Below are positions 33,061 to 46,100 of a stretch of 64,000 nt of DNA, piece after piece; within the stretch, counting starts at the first letter, position 1; each line of letters starts with the position of its first letter. The notes beneath the pieces were generated by a model, which was not told the DNA's origin, made no database searches, and saw only the letters and a program-made list of their open reading frames with translations. A program made the position numbers and the translations under genes. Source of the DNA: Anisakis pegreffii (lineage: Eukaryota > Nematoda > Chromadorea > Rhabditida > Anisakidae). Where the stretch lies: the NCBI GenBank assembly GCA_035041965.1, contig JAPYMA010001928.1, positions 1 through 64,000 of the forward strand, read 5' to 3'.

Positions 33061-36000
33061 TTAAAGTCGATAAAACATTCCTCGTTTATAGCGTGTTGCA
33101 ACTCCAACATTCGGCTTAAGGTTCAGTGGAACGATTCGTCCGTAGAATATGATTAGTAGTGAGAATCCGATAGAAAGCAACGTCAAATCGATCACGTTAA
33201 TCCAGAGATAACCGGAACTCTCGAAGAGCTTACTGAAATTATGACGGAATTCAGACAATCTACGAAAGTGTGGAGTTTTATAATGAATGTATTCAAAATT
33301 TCTGATATACAAAAACCTTTCACTGATATACAAAGCGAATTTCCCGTTCGTTTCACATCACTCTCATCGAAAGAACAACAGAGTCTAATTGAAAGAAACA
33401 AACGTTAAAATAACTGGTGCAATACAACGTGCGACACATCCGCCAAACTCAAAAATTCCTTGCATTAACCCCTGAAATGAATCAGTGCAAAAAAGCTAGG
33501 AAACTGATGGATGTTCATGATTAATAGCACTTTTGCACTTATTCATGAGCGAGATAAAACGATCATGTCAAAAAAATTATATGATCAATTAAAGATGGAA
33601 ATTTTCTTGAAAAAAATCATCGAATTTGCTCAACAGCAGGCAAAGTTAGGCAACTCATATCGGCGAGGCACCGTTCTTGCTCTTACTCTTACATGAGAAT
33701 AAGCATCGTTGGAAATATAAGAGTCGTTGGAAAATTTCTGATGAACTGTAATCTAACCACAAATGTGGCTGCAAAGTTTCTGTAGTGTGTAATAAGAGAA
33801 TTGTTAAACCTGCTTTCTTGGTCCAAGTATTTCTGAGAAAACAATTCCGAGTGGTGCGGCAAGAAATGGGAATGCAAAACCGAAAACAGCGATGAAACAG
33901 AATAGATATATATGCATTGGTACACGAGGCGTATGTGAACACCACGTATATCTTCGGAAACATCCGCCTGAGAAGGACGTATCTTCGATTGTCGAGTTTT
34001 CTGCTGTAATCAACATTAAATCACCATTCATCACAAGAACAAAAGTACTCCAAAAATTTTTTCAACTGTTTCTTTCGATCGATCTAATAGTTGAAATACT
34101 TTTTTTGCTCACGATTTCAATCTACCACTGTGGAAGGAAGGTAAGTGCTTGGATTGAAGGCCTTGAAATTTCTGTTCTTAACATCCAATTTTACTCATTT
34201 TGTTCTCCGCGTCCACTTGCTCATTATGATTCAACAATGATATATAGTACTGTACCAATTTTGATGAAGTCAAGAGAACCACTGTAGAACGGCCAAGGTG
34301 ATGTAGCAATGTAATAAAAAATGAAGCACAACATACTGAACAGCATCAGCTTGCGTTTATCTCTGAAAGAAACAATTTTAACGATCAAAGACGAAATTGC
34401 TGATCGTTAGCAAGATTTGCTTTCAGAGAGTTATCGGCAAAATTTCACTGGATTAACCAAAACGTATAATCCCAAAATAAAGAGGATGATGAAGAAGAAC
34501 AATGAATCGAAACCAAAACGGCTTTGTTTAGTTGAAATCATGTGCGAACTCAACGAAAGAGAACCAAAATCACAATCAACAAATCCCTTCATGTGAAAAA
34601 GTTAACAGCGAATCAATAGGTTGAAGGAAACGAGGTATAATTCAAACGTACACTCGGCGTACAGGTGTATAGCAAAGGATGAGATAATTTATAACGTCAA
34701 TGCTACATCCAATTATGTGAATAATACCATTATACAGAACTGCAGTTCTATCGTTCCAATTGTAAAGAACCATCGTCAGTGGAGTCATTGTTCTGCAAGA
34801 TTCAAGCCAATCATTCATCAAGTTTCATGTTTTCTACAGATTGCAAAAAAGCAGACTATGATGATCAGAATTAGGCCAATGCAACAACTATCATGCTTGA
34901 TCACTTGAGGACATTCATCATTTTCTTAGTGGAAATGAGCAATTATTTAGATAATTGTTCACTCTCACAAAACCGATTCATATGAACTGCACCGATGGTT
35001 CGTTGCGGACTGGCCAGAGAAAGGCATCGGATAATGTGAAAGGACGCAAAAACAAACACTTCAACACTGGTAGCGATTGTTTGAAACATGAACCATAGAT
35101 AGATGCAGGAGAATGCGGCCACTCGATCGCATTTTGGAACCACAATAAAAGAATCTGAAATGAAGTTTCGTATGAATGCTCGACGACATCCCGAACAGCT
35201 CATGTGCAATGCGTTGGGTCACGGCTATCCTTTAGAAACTAGATAAATGCTACAATCGTTGGCCAGTTGGTCATTTGGCTTCAAAAAATGATAGCTTATG
35301 AAAGTCGATCGTTGGCTACCATTCTAACTCGATTTCTCACATCAAGGCACTTCGGCAATCCAAACGAATCATTCATATTTAAGCGAACCTTTCTTGTCTT
35401 CTTCGGAAATCGTACCAGCATAGTTTTCAGTGAAGAAAACACCAAGGAGGAATATTGAGACCAACGATACAGGCACCATGATCATGGGTGGTAATGTGTA
35501 CATATTGATCAGAACTGTCCCTAAGACAAATCCTTCTTCGCCAATCGGCGTGAAAATTGCCTGAAATACCGCACATGTCCAGAGATCCTCCCTTACCTGG
35601 CAACTAAGCATTCAAATGACTTTAGGGAAAGTAATCACGTGCATGGAAATGTATTCATGTGACTGGATTAGGTATATAGGTCTCTGTTTAGGTGTGTACT
35701 AAAGCTTAGAACTGATGGATTTTCTTTTCGGCAGTCAATGACCAAACGTTCCGTTTGCAAGCCACTCAAACTCGCTTGTCCGTGACTACAGATTGATCAG
35801 TCGATTTTGGTGACTCCAAAATTCGGTGATCACCGATGAGGTGGCAAACAGTTGCCAACGTCGGAACATGACGCTATCATGAGGTCACCAACGGAGTGCA
35901 ACTTGGTCGCTACTGACCGCCGTACCATTCGCTGGTTACCGTTGCAGCCCTATTATCTTCTTTTTCTATGCTCAATTGATCAGATCAAATAGAGTTGGAC

Positions 36001-37876
36001 TAAATATTCGGGAATCTCCAATGCCTAATTTGAGAATTCATGTTCTCCAGCTGATTTGGCTGATGATGCTGCACTGAATTGGGAAAGGTAGACCTGAACT
36101 GCAGGCCCAAGTGATATTCCAAGCACAAACGAGCCATTCGACAATGCCATTACCTTCGCTCGATCCCTTTGCACGCTGGCCATTGAACAATATGTTCGTA
36201 AAACAATAACATTACCTGAATATTGTGAACTTTTCTTAGCGACTGTCACAACCAACATTTACTAATCATATCGTCACTCTACAGGTTGAGACTCCTCGAT
36301 TTACTCAGCACTCTACAGTGATGATTGCCGGTGTAGCTGATTCTCAAAATAATCTGAAGTGAATGGAACTCGATTCAAGGCAAACTTCGGCGGCAGATAT
36401 TCCAAAAAGTCTCTTGGTCATTCGTCGGTAGGATAAAATTTTTTCGTGTGCATTCGCCTTACGCATACTTCAGACTTTTTCCTCAGCATATGTGTGGGAT
36501 GATGCGCAAATAATCTTGAGCTCTACTTTGTTTATCTTTGTGAAAATGTTTGGAAAACATTCACCCTCTGAATTATTTTGCAAATTGGATCATGGTTTTG
36601 ATCATTCTTCCCTGATTCTTTCTGATCGTTCAGATCAGTAAATTGAGATGCAGTGCACTGTTGAATCCTTTTAATTGTAATGTCGACTAACCAGATCCGA
36701 ATCCAACTAGTAAACGAGCCACAAGCATAAGCCATTTGCGTTGGAAGGGTACTTCCGGTAGCACGGCGTACAAGGCATTACCCAATGCCATAATGAATAA
36801 GCCAAAACATGCAGGTTGTTTTGCTCGCATCGTTTTCTGATTCCAATATCCAAATACCCAACTTGCTATCATCTGTCCCAAACTGTATGCTGTATTGATC
36901 CATCCGAAGAAAGACATAGTGGCATCTGAATCGAGCTGAAATAAAACTAATGTTCATAATTTGATGACTTTCTCATTATCTGTTCACCGAAATGAATGAG
37001 TTCAGGCAAAATAACTGCTAGTTACTTGAATGTTTCCATTGAATTTTTTGACATTCGCATTACTCAAAATAACTGAAGAGATATCTTCATTTATTGTTAG
37101 CTCTTTGGACGAGCAAGCAATTTCGCATTCTGGAATAACAACAAAACAAGCAGCAGCATCAAAATGCTGATGAAACTTTTCGATATAGAGAACGGATTAG
37201 AGTCAATCTGATCATGTACTAAATCCCAATCAATTAGCTGTTTTGCTGCTTCAAATATTATATCGAAAGAAACCTGCGAAAAATATGGCCACATTGAGGT
37301 GAAATACATCGAGAATTGAACACCACTCAGCATCTGTACCAAATAACATAACCATATCGATTTCCACGAAGTCGCCCGATCTTCCAATTTTTGCGCCACA
37401 CCTTTACTGCAACAGCAAACTATGATTATCACGAGGAAGCGATAACCATCAAATATTGATGCGATAACATGTTCAACTAATGTTGAGTAACTCTATCCTA
37501 TCGAACAATTAAATGTGTGTGTGTGTTCTTCAGGACATCGCAGAAGGAGATCTGAAAACGTCCACATAAAATAAGCAATCTAAGTTCAAGTACAGCCAAA
37601 AGGTTGTAGCATTCGACGTCTACCGACAGCATTCGCTCACAATTTGCGTTTTACAGATCAATCGTTTTCCTTTTGCACTACGTAATCAGAAAATGTTCAG
37701 CTGTTGAAAGGAGCAGAAGATGAACACTACAATGATCGAAAAATAAGCTATAATTTCATTAATGGTACTCATTCTTAATGTAAATTCTTAAGAATAAAGA
37801 AAATTGGAACATATTATTAATTCGATCAGAAATAGAAACAAACTTACGTATCATCATTTTCAGAGTAGACTTTCAT
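33061..37876 (-). CDS. Major facilitator transporter, MFSD8/CLN7-like (left copy)
   Basis: Eleven minus-strand exons: 37876-37848, 37406-37274, 36935-36692, 36215-36094, 35560-35389, 35154-35058, 34792-34652, 34362-34256, 34003-33810, 33471-33404 and 33232-33061. They join in phase to 492 residues (human MFSD8 has 518). CLN7 is a multi-pass lysosomal membrane protein. Family features: TSMWPYFSQ in the first membrane segment, FFGWINTAYSLGQMIASWVF with a following GYWNQKTMRAKQPA loop, LMLVARLLVGFGSGN, YNWNDRTAVLYNGI, and SEILGPRKQGLMQGIFEF near the end. CFRRYTWCSHTPR lies in a late loop, where family members also have cysteines. The start exon is only 29 bp (MKVYSENDDT); the GTAAGT donor and exact phase support it. 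Exon sizes after the first match the right-hand paralogue almost throughout. Confidence 0.92.
35700..35960. repeat. Intronic relative of the fold-back element
   Basis: In an intron of the left CLN7-like gene. It contains the 14-bp palindrome TCGGTGATCACCGA (35823-35836) and several GGTGACT, GGTCACC and GGTTACC words around it. The palindrome is identical to the one in the element at 28604-28692, but clear terminal repeats are not visible here. Confidence 0.4.
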
Positions 37877-38804
37877 GGTGATCAATACGCATCGAAAGTG
37901 AGCGATTGATGCAATTCATGGAAATGATATGGAAAAATTGTCATCAAGAAGTGAAAGTACTGATATAGCATAATCGCTGAATGAAATTCGATTGTGAATA
38001 TGTAAATTGTGCTGAAAGTAAGTGGTCAATGAACACTCACAATAAATCATGCAGAAAAGATTATCGATCAGATAAATTCGCTGCTTTTAGTTGCTCAATA
38101 ATATGCACGACAAGCAGCGCAAATTGTATTAATTTTCCGAATACTAATAAATACTAAAACATGTATTGTAACTTCTGATTATTAAGTGTGAAATTACATA
38201 AACATTTCCATGAGCTGATTGTTAGAGAAGCAAAAAATATTGAGTTTGCATTTTAAAAAGTTATGAGTGAAAACCATTGCCAAGGACTAATGCAAGCCAG
38301 TAATATTAAGAGTGATTATCATATACGAATGGAACTGAGCTAATGAAAAGTAGTAAAATGTTTCAATGTTTATTAGATGAGAATATAGTATATCTATCTG
38401 TATTCCATTGCGGAAAACATAGGAATTCGTGTTAGGATCGCTTATAAATCAACAATATTAAAGCAACAGCACACTAATCTCTAGATCACTAAGATTCATT
38501 CAACCAATATGCCGAATGCTTCCAGGAATGGTTGTTAGCATGATATCAATGGCTCGAAAAAGCTCACGTTTCTAAATTCCATTGCATTTTTTGCCAGTCT
38601 TCTGTAGCGCAATCTTATCCTGAAGTTTGACAACGTTATGCTAAAACGAAAAATTGTTGAAATCATATGAACATGAAATTTGTTGGTCAGAATGACAAGT
38701 AGTCTGTGCGATAGATTCTTGGTGGTATTCTTCAATGATGAGAGTTTTATGTAGTCACTGTCAATAGTCTCATCGTCAGATACATAGAGTGGATGTATGC
38801 AATC

Positions 38805-39115
38805 AGCCTTTTTTCTCTGATCATTTACTAAATCCCAATCGATTTAATAAACTGCAACGTTGTTTCTTCAAATCATTTATCGAAACAAACGTTTGAAAAA
38901 TATGGCCGTATTGAGACGAGATGCTGCCCGAATTGAACAGCGCTCAGAATCCGCACCAAATACCATAGCCATATCGATTTTCATGGTATAGTTCGATCTT
39001 CGAATATTTTCTCCAGTTCTTTACCAGAATATTTCATATTCCTTGTATTGCACTCGAGGAAGCGATAGTCTTCAAACGTCAATCGCTTCACGTTTCCAAC
39101 TAATTTCTGATCATC
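38805..39115 (-). pseudogene. Dead duplicate of CLN7-like exon 2 and flanks
   Basis: The plus strand here parallels 37195-37490 of the left CLN7-like gene. Shared words in order include ACTAAATCCCAATC (intron), GAAAAATATGGCC, GAATTGAACA, CACCAAATA, CATAGCCATATCGATTT (ATAACCATATCGATTT in the gene) and GAGGAAGCGATA. The exon part (about 38888-39025) has lost the donor sequence and carries changes that break the reading frame. Intron sequence on both sides was copied too, so this is a DNA duplication, not a retrocopy. Confidence 0.8.
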
Positions 39116-40155
39116 AGCGTTTTTTGAAATGTCAAAAATAGCTAAATTTTGGTGATTCTGGAAAATTCGAAAAAAAATATTGCAGAAAACCACAAATTCC
39201 ATCGGATTTTACCAAGTTATCTCGGTCCGAACTTCGACTGGTTGTCCAGCTGTGAGGAACATTATTCGAGCGAAAATCATGATTCTAATATTATCATACT
39301 GTTGCTAATTTGTCATACTACAGGATAGAAAATTTCAAGGCAACATCAAACTTCGTCATATTTAGATCACATGAACGCCTCGTGCTGCGATATCAATTAA
39401 AAGCCATGCACAATTTTATGTTTACATTTGCACTCCTCCTTGAAATAACTCACGTTTCATCTTCAATAGATCGATGATATATTTCTGTTTTTTTTCATGG
39501 TTTCTCATTGTCAACTGCATTGAATTGTGTTAATTCATTCACCAAAATGTACCCTCAAAAGAGATCAGGTGCATGAAAAACAGCAAAATGATGCATGTCG
39601 AACATATGTGCAAATCGTAAAATTAAGACAAACATATTATGCGTCAAATTGTGATGTAGTATATGCTGGAATGTGTGCTAAAACAACCTAGAAGCACTTT
39701 AAGACTGCGATTGTCACACACTACAAACGACTCATTCGTGTTATCGACGTAAACAAATGTCATTAACTTTAAGCGGAGCTGAAAAAATACCGATAAAACT
39801 TCTTCACACTCTTAAAACTGCAATCTCATTCTATTGGCCGATATGATCATAAATTTTTCAAACAAGCAAACGATGGTAAAAATCAAAAAATTCTGCTTGA
39901 CTGTCGTGTGGGTCTCGTTTATGAGAATTCTTATGCTTCATTGCAAATTGTTGTTGTTATAACGAAGAAATTTCTATTTCACAAATGTCACATTGGAAAC
40001 GTGCATGTTATTGCTCTTAACTCTCAAAAAACCATTGCATACACGTCTCAACTGTGATACAAACAGAACAGAATAGAAGATATTAAGATATTAAGACGCA
40101 ATACATGATATTAAGATATTAAGATAAGATATTAATAGATGATATTAGTATGATG

Positions 40156-40179
40156 TTAAGACGCAACATTGCGTCTTAA
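40156..40179. repeat. Perfect palindrome, 11-bp arms
   Basis: TTAAGACGCAA, then CA, then TTGCGTCTTAA. It lies in a patch of ATATTAAGA repeats (40078-40190), where GACGCAATACATGATATTAAG gives a further partial copy. Confidence 0.7.
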
Positions 40180-42719
40180 TATCTTAATTTGAAAATCCTT
40201 CGAGTGAAAACGAAAAAAACGCATGCTGCACTCGCATTTCAGTATGGAAACCATCGTGGGCACAGTGTCGATGCCCACTGATCGCTTAATAACTTCCAAT
40301 AAATTGCCAGTTTCAATGAAATCGCGAATGTACCATCAGATTTCAGATGGCGAATGTACATCATAAACATTGGCAGTCTGAACTCAACTGCACTTTAATC
40401 ACCCATTACGTGTGACAAATGTCAACAATCGCATGAAAAAGCATCTTAATCACTTAATGGGCAGAAAAGCCCATACTTTTTCCACATTCCGGGAATGCCA
40501 TTATATCATCCCATTGATTAATCATCGCTCGGTTTGTCCCAAACCTGTGAATGTGATCGTCTTTCGTTCAAGTTTCATCGATCATGAACTAATCAATTCA
40601 GTTAGAAAGCATTCATCGTGTTAAGAGAAATGACTGAGTGTAATAGAGATAGTCTCGTGGATGCACAAAAAAAAAACTGGTTAATCCATAAATGCAGCAA
40701 TGATAAGCAGTCAATGAAAATATGAATGCACAAGTTTGAATGAAGATGTAATTATTGAACGCTGTGATGGAACTGACTATGAATCGAAACCCTAATAGAG
40801 CACATTTCAGGAATCGCCAAGCTAATAAGCTCTCGCATATCTACGCAGGCATTATCAGCACTACCAGATGATTAAATCTCGGAATTGCTAACATCGAAGT
40901 CAATCCAATCATAATCCTCCCAACAGGTATGCCTTCTTCTAGCAGCCGTTCCACATTACTGAACATATCATAATCTCATAAGCTTTTAAATGTATTCCTT
41001 TCTTAGGGCTTATGTGAATGGCACTTAGTATGTAATATTTATTAAACGTTCATACCGATACAAATTGAATGGAAATAGCTGGATGCATTCAAGTACGGCA
41101 GTCCTGTGGACGCAATAGTCGTTCCTTCGATATTCACTGACAGTAAATTGATTTTATATGGAAAGAACAAATCCAGTGAACACATACGTGATCAATTTCA
41201 ATAAAATAAGCAATCGTATTGGCTTGTTACAGCTCGCTCTGGTTCCCAATCATGAGAAGCTCAACTTACTGCGGAACTTTCAGTCATTCAGAGCCACTGA
41301 AACACACAAATGACTGATCATCAAGTCTATCTCGTGAGGTCGTTTCGATTCTGAGGATGAGATAAGCTATTATCTAATAATCGCTGGATTATTAGGTGTT
41401 TGTCGCGGTAAGCTAGGTGGTTCTATTCATTCGTAAATGATGGCGCTCTACCTTCGTTCTTTCAACGTTTTCGGCCCACAACTTTCATCACATCAGCGCA
41501 TTTCTTATCTGTTCAGTAATCCTTTCATCTGATAATGAGACAAAAAAAAATCTCGTTGTGTTTTATCACTCGGACGCTTAAGAATTTTTAGCTTCCAAAA
41601 AAAAGGGAACGCTAATTCATGTGCTCTAATGTTTAAGTAAAGCATATTACACCGAATATTTGTGATATTCATATTTGTGATGTGATAATAGTTGTGCCGT
41701 CGTGTTATCACTAAACAATGCACTAAACACATTTAGAACCCATATAATACCACTCTGATATAATCATTTAATGAGTTTACTTCTTTTGCATTCATCTCAG
41801 TGACGGCTTTGACCATTGCTGAGTCCACGTTCCGTCAGTAATGAAGCTGACGACTGACTTGATCGTGATGAGACGCTATGTCATCGTATAATGAATTCAT
41901 ATCATTGTTTCACATCGATTGAATGATTTTAATGTTTATGATTTCACGAGAACATGTTGATGCGGCCTTGTTCGGTGAAAAGCGGGCGATTTTTGGTTGG
42001 TACATATTGACACAATATTCCTTCAAAACTTATTTATAGGACGCTTGCAATGCGGAGTTACCGTGCGATGATGTTTGTGATCAGCTCGTGATTACTTGTT
42101 GAAAATTCGTGATTTACTATCTTTTTTCGTCATTTCTTCTTGTCACAATCTTTCTCGCTCGGTCGACGAATAAAATGAATTCCTTCGATGCCTCGGTCCA
42201 TATAACTCTTACTAGCATACAATTATTGATCATTTACTTCAGTCTAAAAGGAATACGTGTTTCAACGACTGTTTTCAAGTATCACTGAATTGTCTTGAAC
42301 TATCTGAACGAAAGCCTGCAGAGGTTGAATTCCATTCTTGAGTGGTCAGGTCGATATGATGTTTTGTTAACGCGCAAATCAGTAAATGATTCACATGCCT
42401 TTAATAGCTTTAATGCGATCTTTGTACAAATTCCTTCGCAAACAGAATCAAGCTTTAACAGCTTTAACAGCTTCTTCCTGTGAGCGGAAGTTGACAATAT
42501 TGATACATCGAATGAAGTCGGATTAGATGGTGAATGAGGACAGTAGTGCCGTGTAGCATTTCAAATTGATATGGCAATGGACAATATCCTTCTTATCGCC
42601 TGAACACTTCTTCTTTAAATGAGGATGTATACGTGCAGATACTTCGTGAAGATGTCATTAGTTGAAATCCGAAGGAAGTAATAGTAAATTGCGACTGAAC
42701 AATCGTATAAACTTGAAAC

Positions 42720-42880
42720 GATGGGGGAATTTCGGGGACGTGGTCCCCGACAAATTTTGAGCCTACCGTATTTTTGGGGTCCCTGACTGCAAAATTTCTT
42801 TCCCGATTTTCTCCACTGCCAACGCTCTACCCCTCCCCCCTCCTCCCCTCCCCACCCCCGCGCACCCCAGTACTTGCTGC
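42720..42880. repeat. GC-rich patch related to the Mutator-like element
   Basis: TTTCGGGGACGTGGTCCCCG followed by TTTTTGGGGTCCCTGACTGC recalls the internal modules of the elements at 26159 and 50414. The terminal repeat AGTGTTCGTCGGGGA is absent. A cytosine-rich run at 42829-42869 could form G-quadruplexes on the minus strand. Confidence 0.4.
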
Positions 42881-43100
42881 TGTGAGCGTTTTGCAACCAG
42901 AAAACAAACGAGCCACTTCACTAAGAGATTTTTCAATATCAGCTGCATAGTGTCCAAAAAAAACTGACTGTAATATCAGCCAAAAGGGAGATTTTCCTAT
43001 AGAAGAGATAGTTGCAGTGCTTATTCGTGCTCTCAGAATGCTTTTTGAGAACGTCCTGCATTAAATCCTCTGTAATTGCAGGGATCTTAGAAACTACGAG

Positions 43101-46100
43101 ATGGTTGAAAGCAAAAACGCAAAGTGAGTGCAGTACATTGACTTTATACCTTTTACGTAATCAACCCATTGTATCAGCTTAAGCTCATGACTCAATTTTC
43201 GTGATTTTAAGGGTAAAAGTGGACCTCCATGAGACGGTTGAAAAGCAACCATCAGAGTACGTTTCTTCATGCTAGTGCTTCTTAAAGCTTATCATCCAAT
43301 TTTCGTGAATTTCAGCGAAGAAAAGGACGTCGATGTGATTGACGAGACGATGTTAGAGTATGAGGCTGATGACGAATCATCAGAGTATGTTTTTTTTACA
43401 TTTTTCTTTCAAACTGATTGTCTCAGGATTTTAGTTTTTGTTCCGTGTTCAAATCTGGTTGGTTGGACGAAATCGTATTGTCAATTGATTTCAATCACAA
43501 CCGTAACTGAAAAAATCAAATTCAACTGATACACCAACGTACAGGTGCACGATTCCGTGAACCTAAAATGAGTTAAAATGTTTCATTGGCATGCGCATCC
43601 ACCCGTTTAGTGAGATCAAAAATTGAAATAAGCACGAACAATAACATGACTGTTCATGGCAAACTGAATAAATTTGGTTACAGAGCACATCATTCAAATT
43701 GCTGATATTTTTTAGTGCACATTCGCAGCTGGATGTGATCGCTGAAGAGGACTCATCAGTGTACGCTGTTTCTTTATGCTATTGCTTCCTGACGCTTATC
43801 ATTCAATTTTGTTGAATTTTAGGGCGAAGGAGGAAGACGTCGATGTGGTGACTGAAAAGAAACCAACAGAGTGTGTTTCTGAATTTTTTCTTTTCCATAT
43901 TAGGGTGTTAGAAATTTAGTTTACGTTCCGCACTAAAACATTATTGGGTGAATGGAAGTGCAATTTCAACCGACTTCAATCATTATTGCAATTAAAAAAT
44001 TCAAATTCAAATGATACAACAACATGCAGCTGAACGAACCCCTAAACTGATAATCAGAAAAAAAAGGCTATACTGACGCTCATATTTATCTGTGTAACTT
44101 CAAAAGGTTGATAAACACAAGAACAGTAGCATGGTTGTTCCGCATACTACAATAATTAAAATCATATAAAATATTATACATTTATCGCAAAGTAAATCAA
44201 TTTAGTTATCAAGCTCATCATTTAATTTGCTTGTTTTTTAGGGCACAATCTGACCACGATAAGACGACTGAAGAGCATCCATCAGAGTAGGTTTCTTAAT
44301 GCAATTGCTTCTCAAATCTTATCAGTCAACTTTCTTGAATTTCAGCGAAGAAAATGGCTCCGATGTGGTGGATACAGAGAAAGCAGCAGAGTATGTTTCG
44401 AAATTTTTTGTTCTGAACATGATGGGTGAGGGGAGGCATAAATTGAGCTTTCGTTCCGTGCTGAGATTTCGCTAATCGTTGAAAGAAAGCACAACTTCAA
44501 CGAGCATAACTCATCGATGTGACTGAAAAATTCAAATTTTTTCGATACATACATAAGAACATGCGAATCAATGATGAGTAAAAACGTTTCACTGATATTT
44601 ATGTCAATGTAATGAACAGTGAACACGATAAAGGTAAAAAGAATAATGCTACAGCGAGGACGGTGTCGATAAATACGAGCATGGACAAACACCGTGGCCT
44701 TCGATTTGGTTGAGTTATGTGGTGCAGATGTTGACTGGAATACAGTTCTCCATATACTTCACATCAATGTGGCCCTACTTCACTACCGTAAGATGTTGCT
44801 GTTTCGACGTAACAACTCTATCAGCTAACCAAAAAATAGGCATTCACATTGAGTTTGCCATCGCAGTACCTGTGTATATATGTGAGTTCGGACGGAAGAT
44901 TTGGGAGAACGAGGACAAATACAGAACGCTTGACGCATTATGAAATCAGAACGTGTTGTCGCATTCGAAGTACGGTTGTTGCCAGCCGATGCATTGTACA
45001 CAACCGTTCTTATCAATGTCTTCACTCAAAAACTGATAACTTTTTTCACAACACATTCCGTAGTGACCGTTTTATGAAGCCTCATAAATAAGTACTTACT
45101 AGTCGTTTTTTTTTGACCAGGGAACTCCTACATTTCATTAGTTCATCATAAGATACACGTAGTCAATTGTATTGAATCTGAGATGTGAATATTTTTGGAT
45201 ATTTTGAAAGCATATCAGAAACTCAAAGTTCCAATTTCATACACAAAAGACACTGCACTAGAGAGTGAAACTCTTTAAAATTATTGAAAAACCGAGCTTG
45301 AAATGATCATCTCAAAGGAACAGCTAACCGTAGCCAAGAGAGAAGTTAACTGAGAAGGTTCTTGATCGATTGTGAGAAGAAGAATAGACTGAAATTGGAT
45401 ACAGCTGCTCCAATCAACTTTGTTAACCTGATTGCTACCAGTTTGTCAATAGAATTACTCATGCTGTTTGTTGTAGCTAAGAAAAATACTATTACTTGTG
45501 GGTGGTGGCTATTGGGCAGCACGATACCTAAAGTTTAACGCGTGAATGCACACAGCTGAGGTAATGCGCTTACGAACAACACAACTAATCTATAATCGAG
45601 ACGGTCCAAGCGAGCGAAAATTCAATTGACAATAACAATCGTTAAAACCACTTTCTTTCAACTATCAATTGAAGTTCGTCTCTTATTCAGTGTAACCTAC
45701 CAAAGGGTGTCATTGTTTTCAGTTAGACCCGGAGGCAAATCTGTCATTTTTCGGGTGGATAACGTCAGCATATAGTATAGGTCAAATGGCATCAAGTTGG
45801 GGTTTCGGTTACTGGAATCAGTTGACAATGAACGCCAGACAACCTGCATGCACTGGTCTTGCATTCATGGCGATTGGCAACATTCTTTACACATTCCTCG
45901 AAAACATACCGGTCGGTAGAAAGTGGTTCATGCTCGTCGCTCGACTTCTCGTCGGTTTCGGATCAGGTCCACTACCGCTACATATTTGCATATTTTCACT
46001 TTGTGCACGGAACAAGCACTGGAAAGTTTTGATGTGTGTGTGCGTGCTTTTGAAAGATTTCGAAAATGTGACAGGTTCATAAGGTTGACATTTTGGGTGG

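Larger units (their letters stand above)
37877..43100. other. Intergenic between head-to-head CLN7-like genes
   Basis: 5.2 kb that should hold the promoters of both divergent genes. Besides the dead exon copy at 38805-39115, it has a palindrome at 40156-40179 inside an ATTAAGATATTAAGA low-complexity patch, and a GC-rich patch at 42720-42880. Apart from these I see no gene. Confidence 0.6.
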
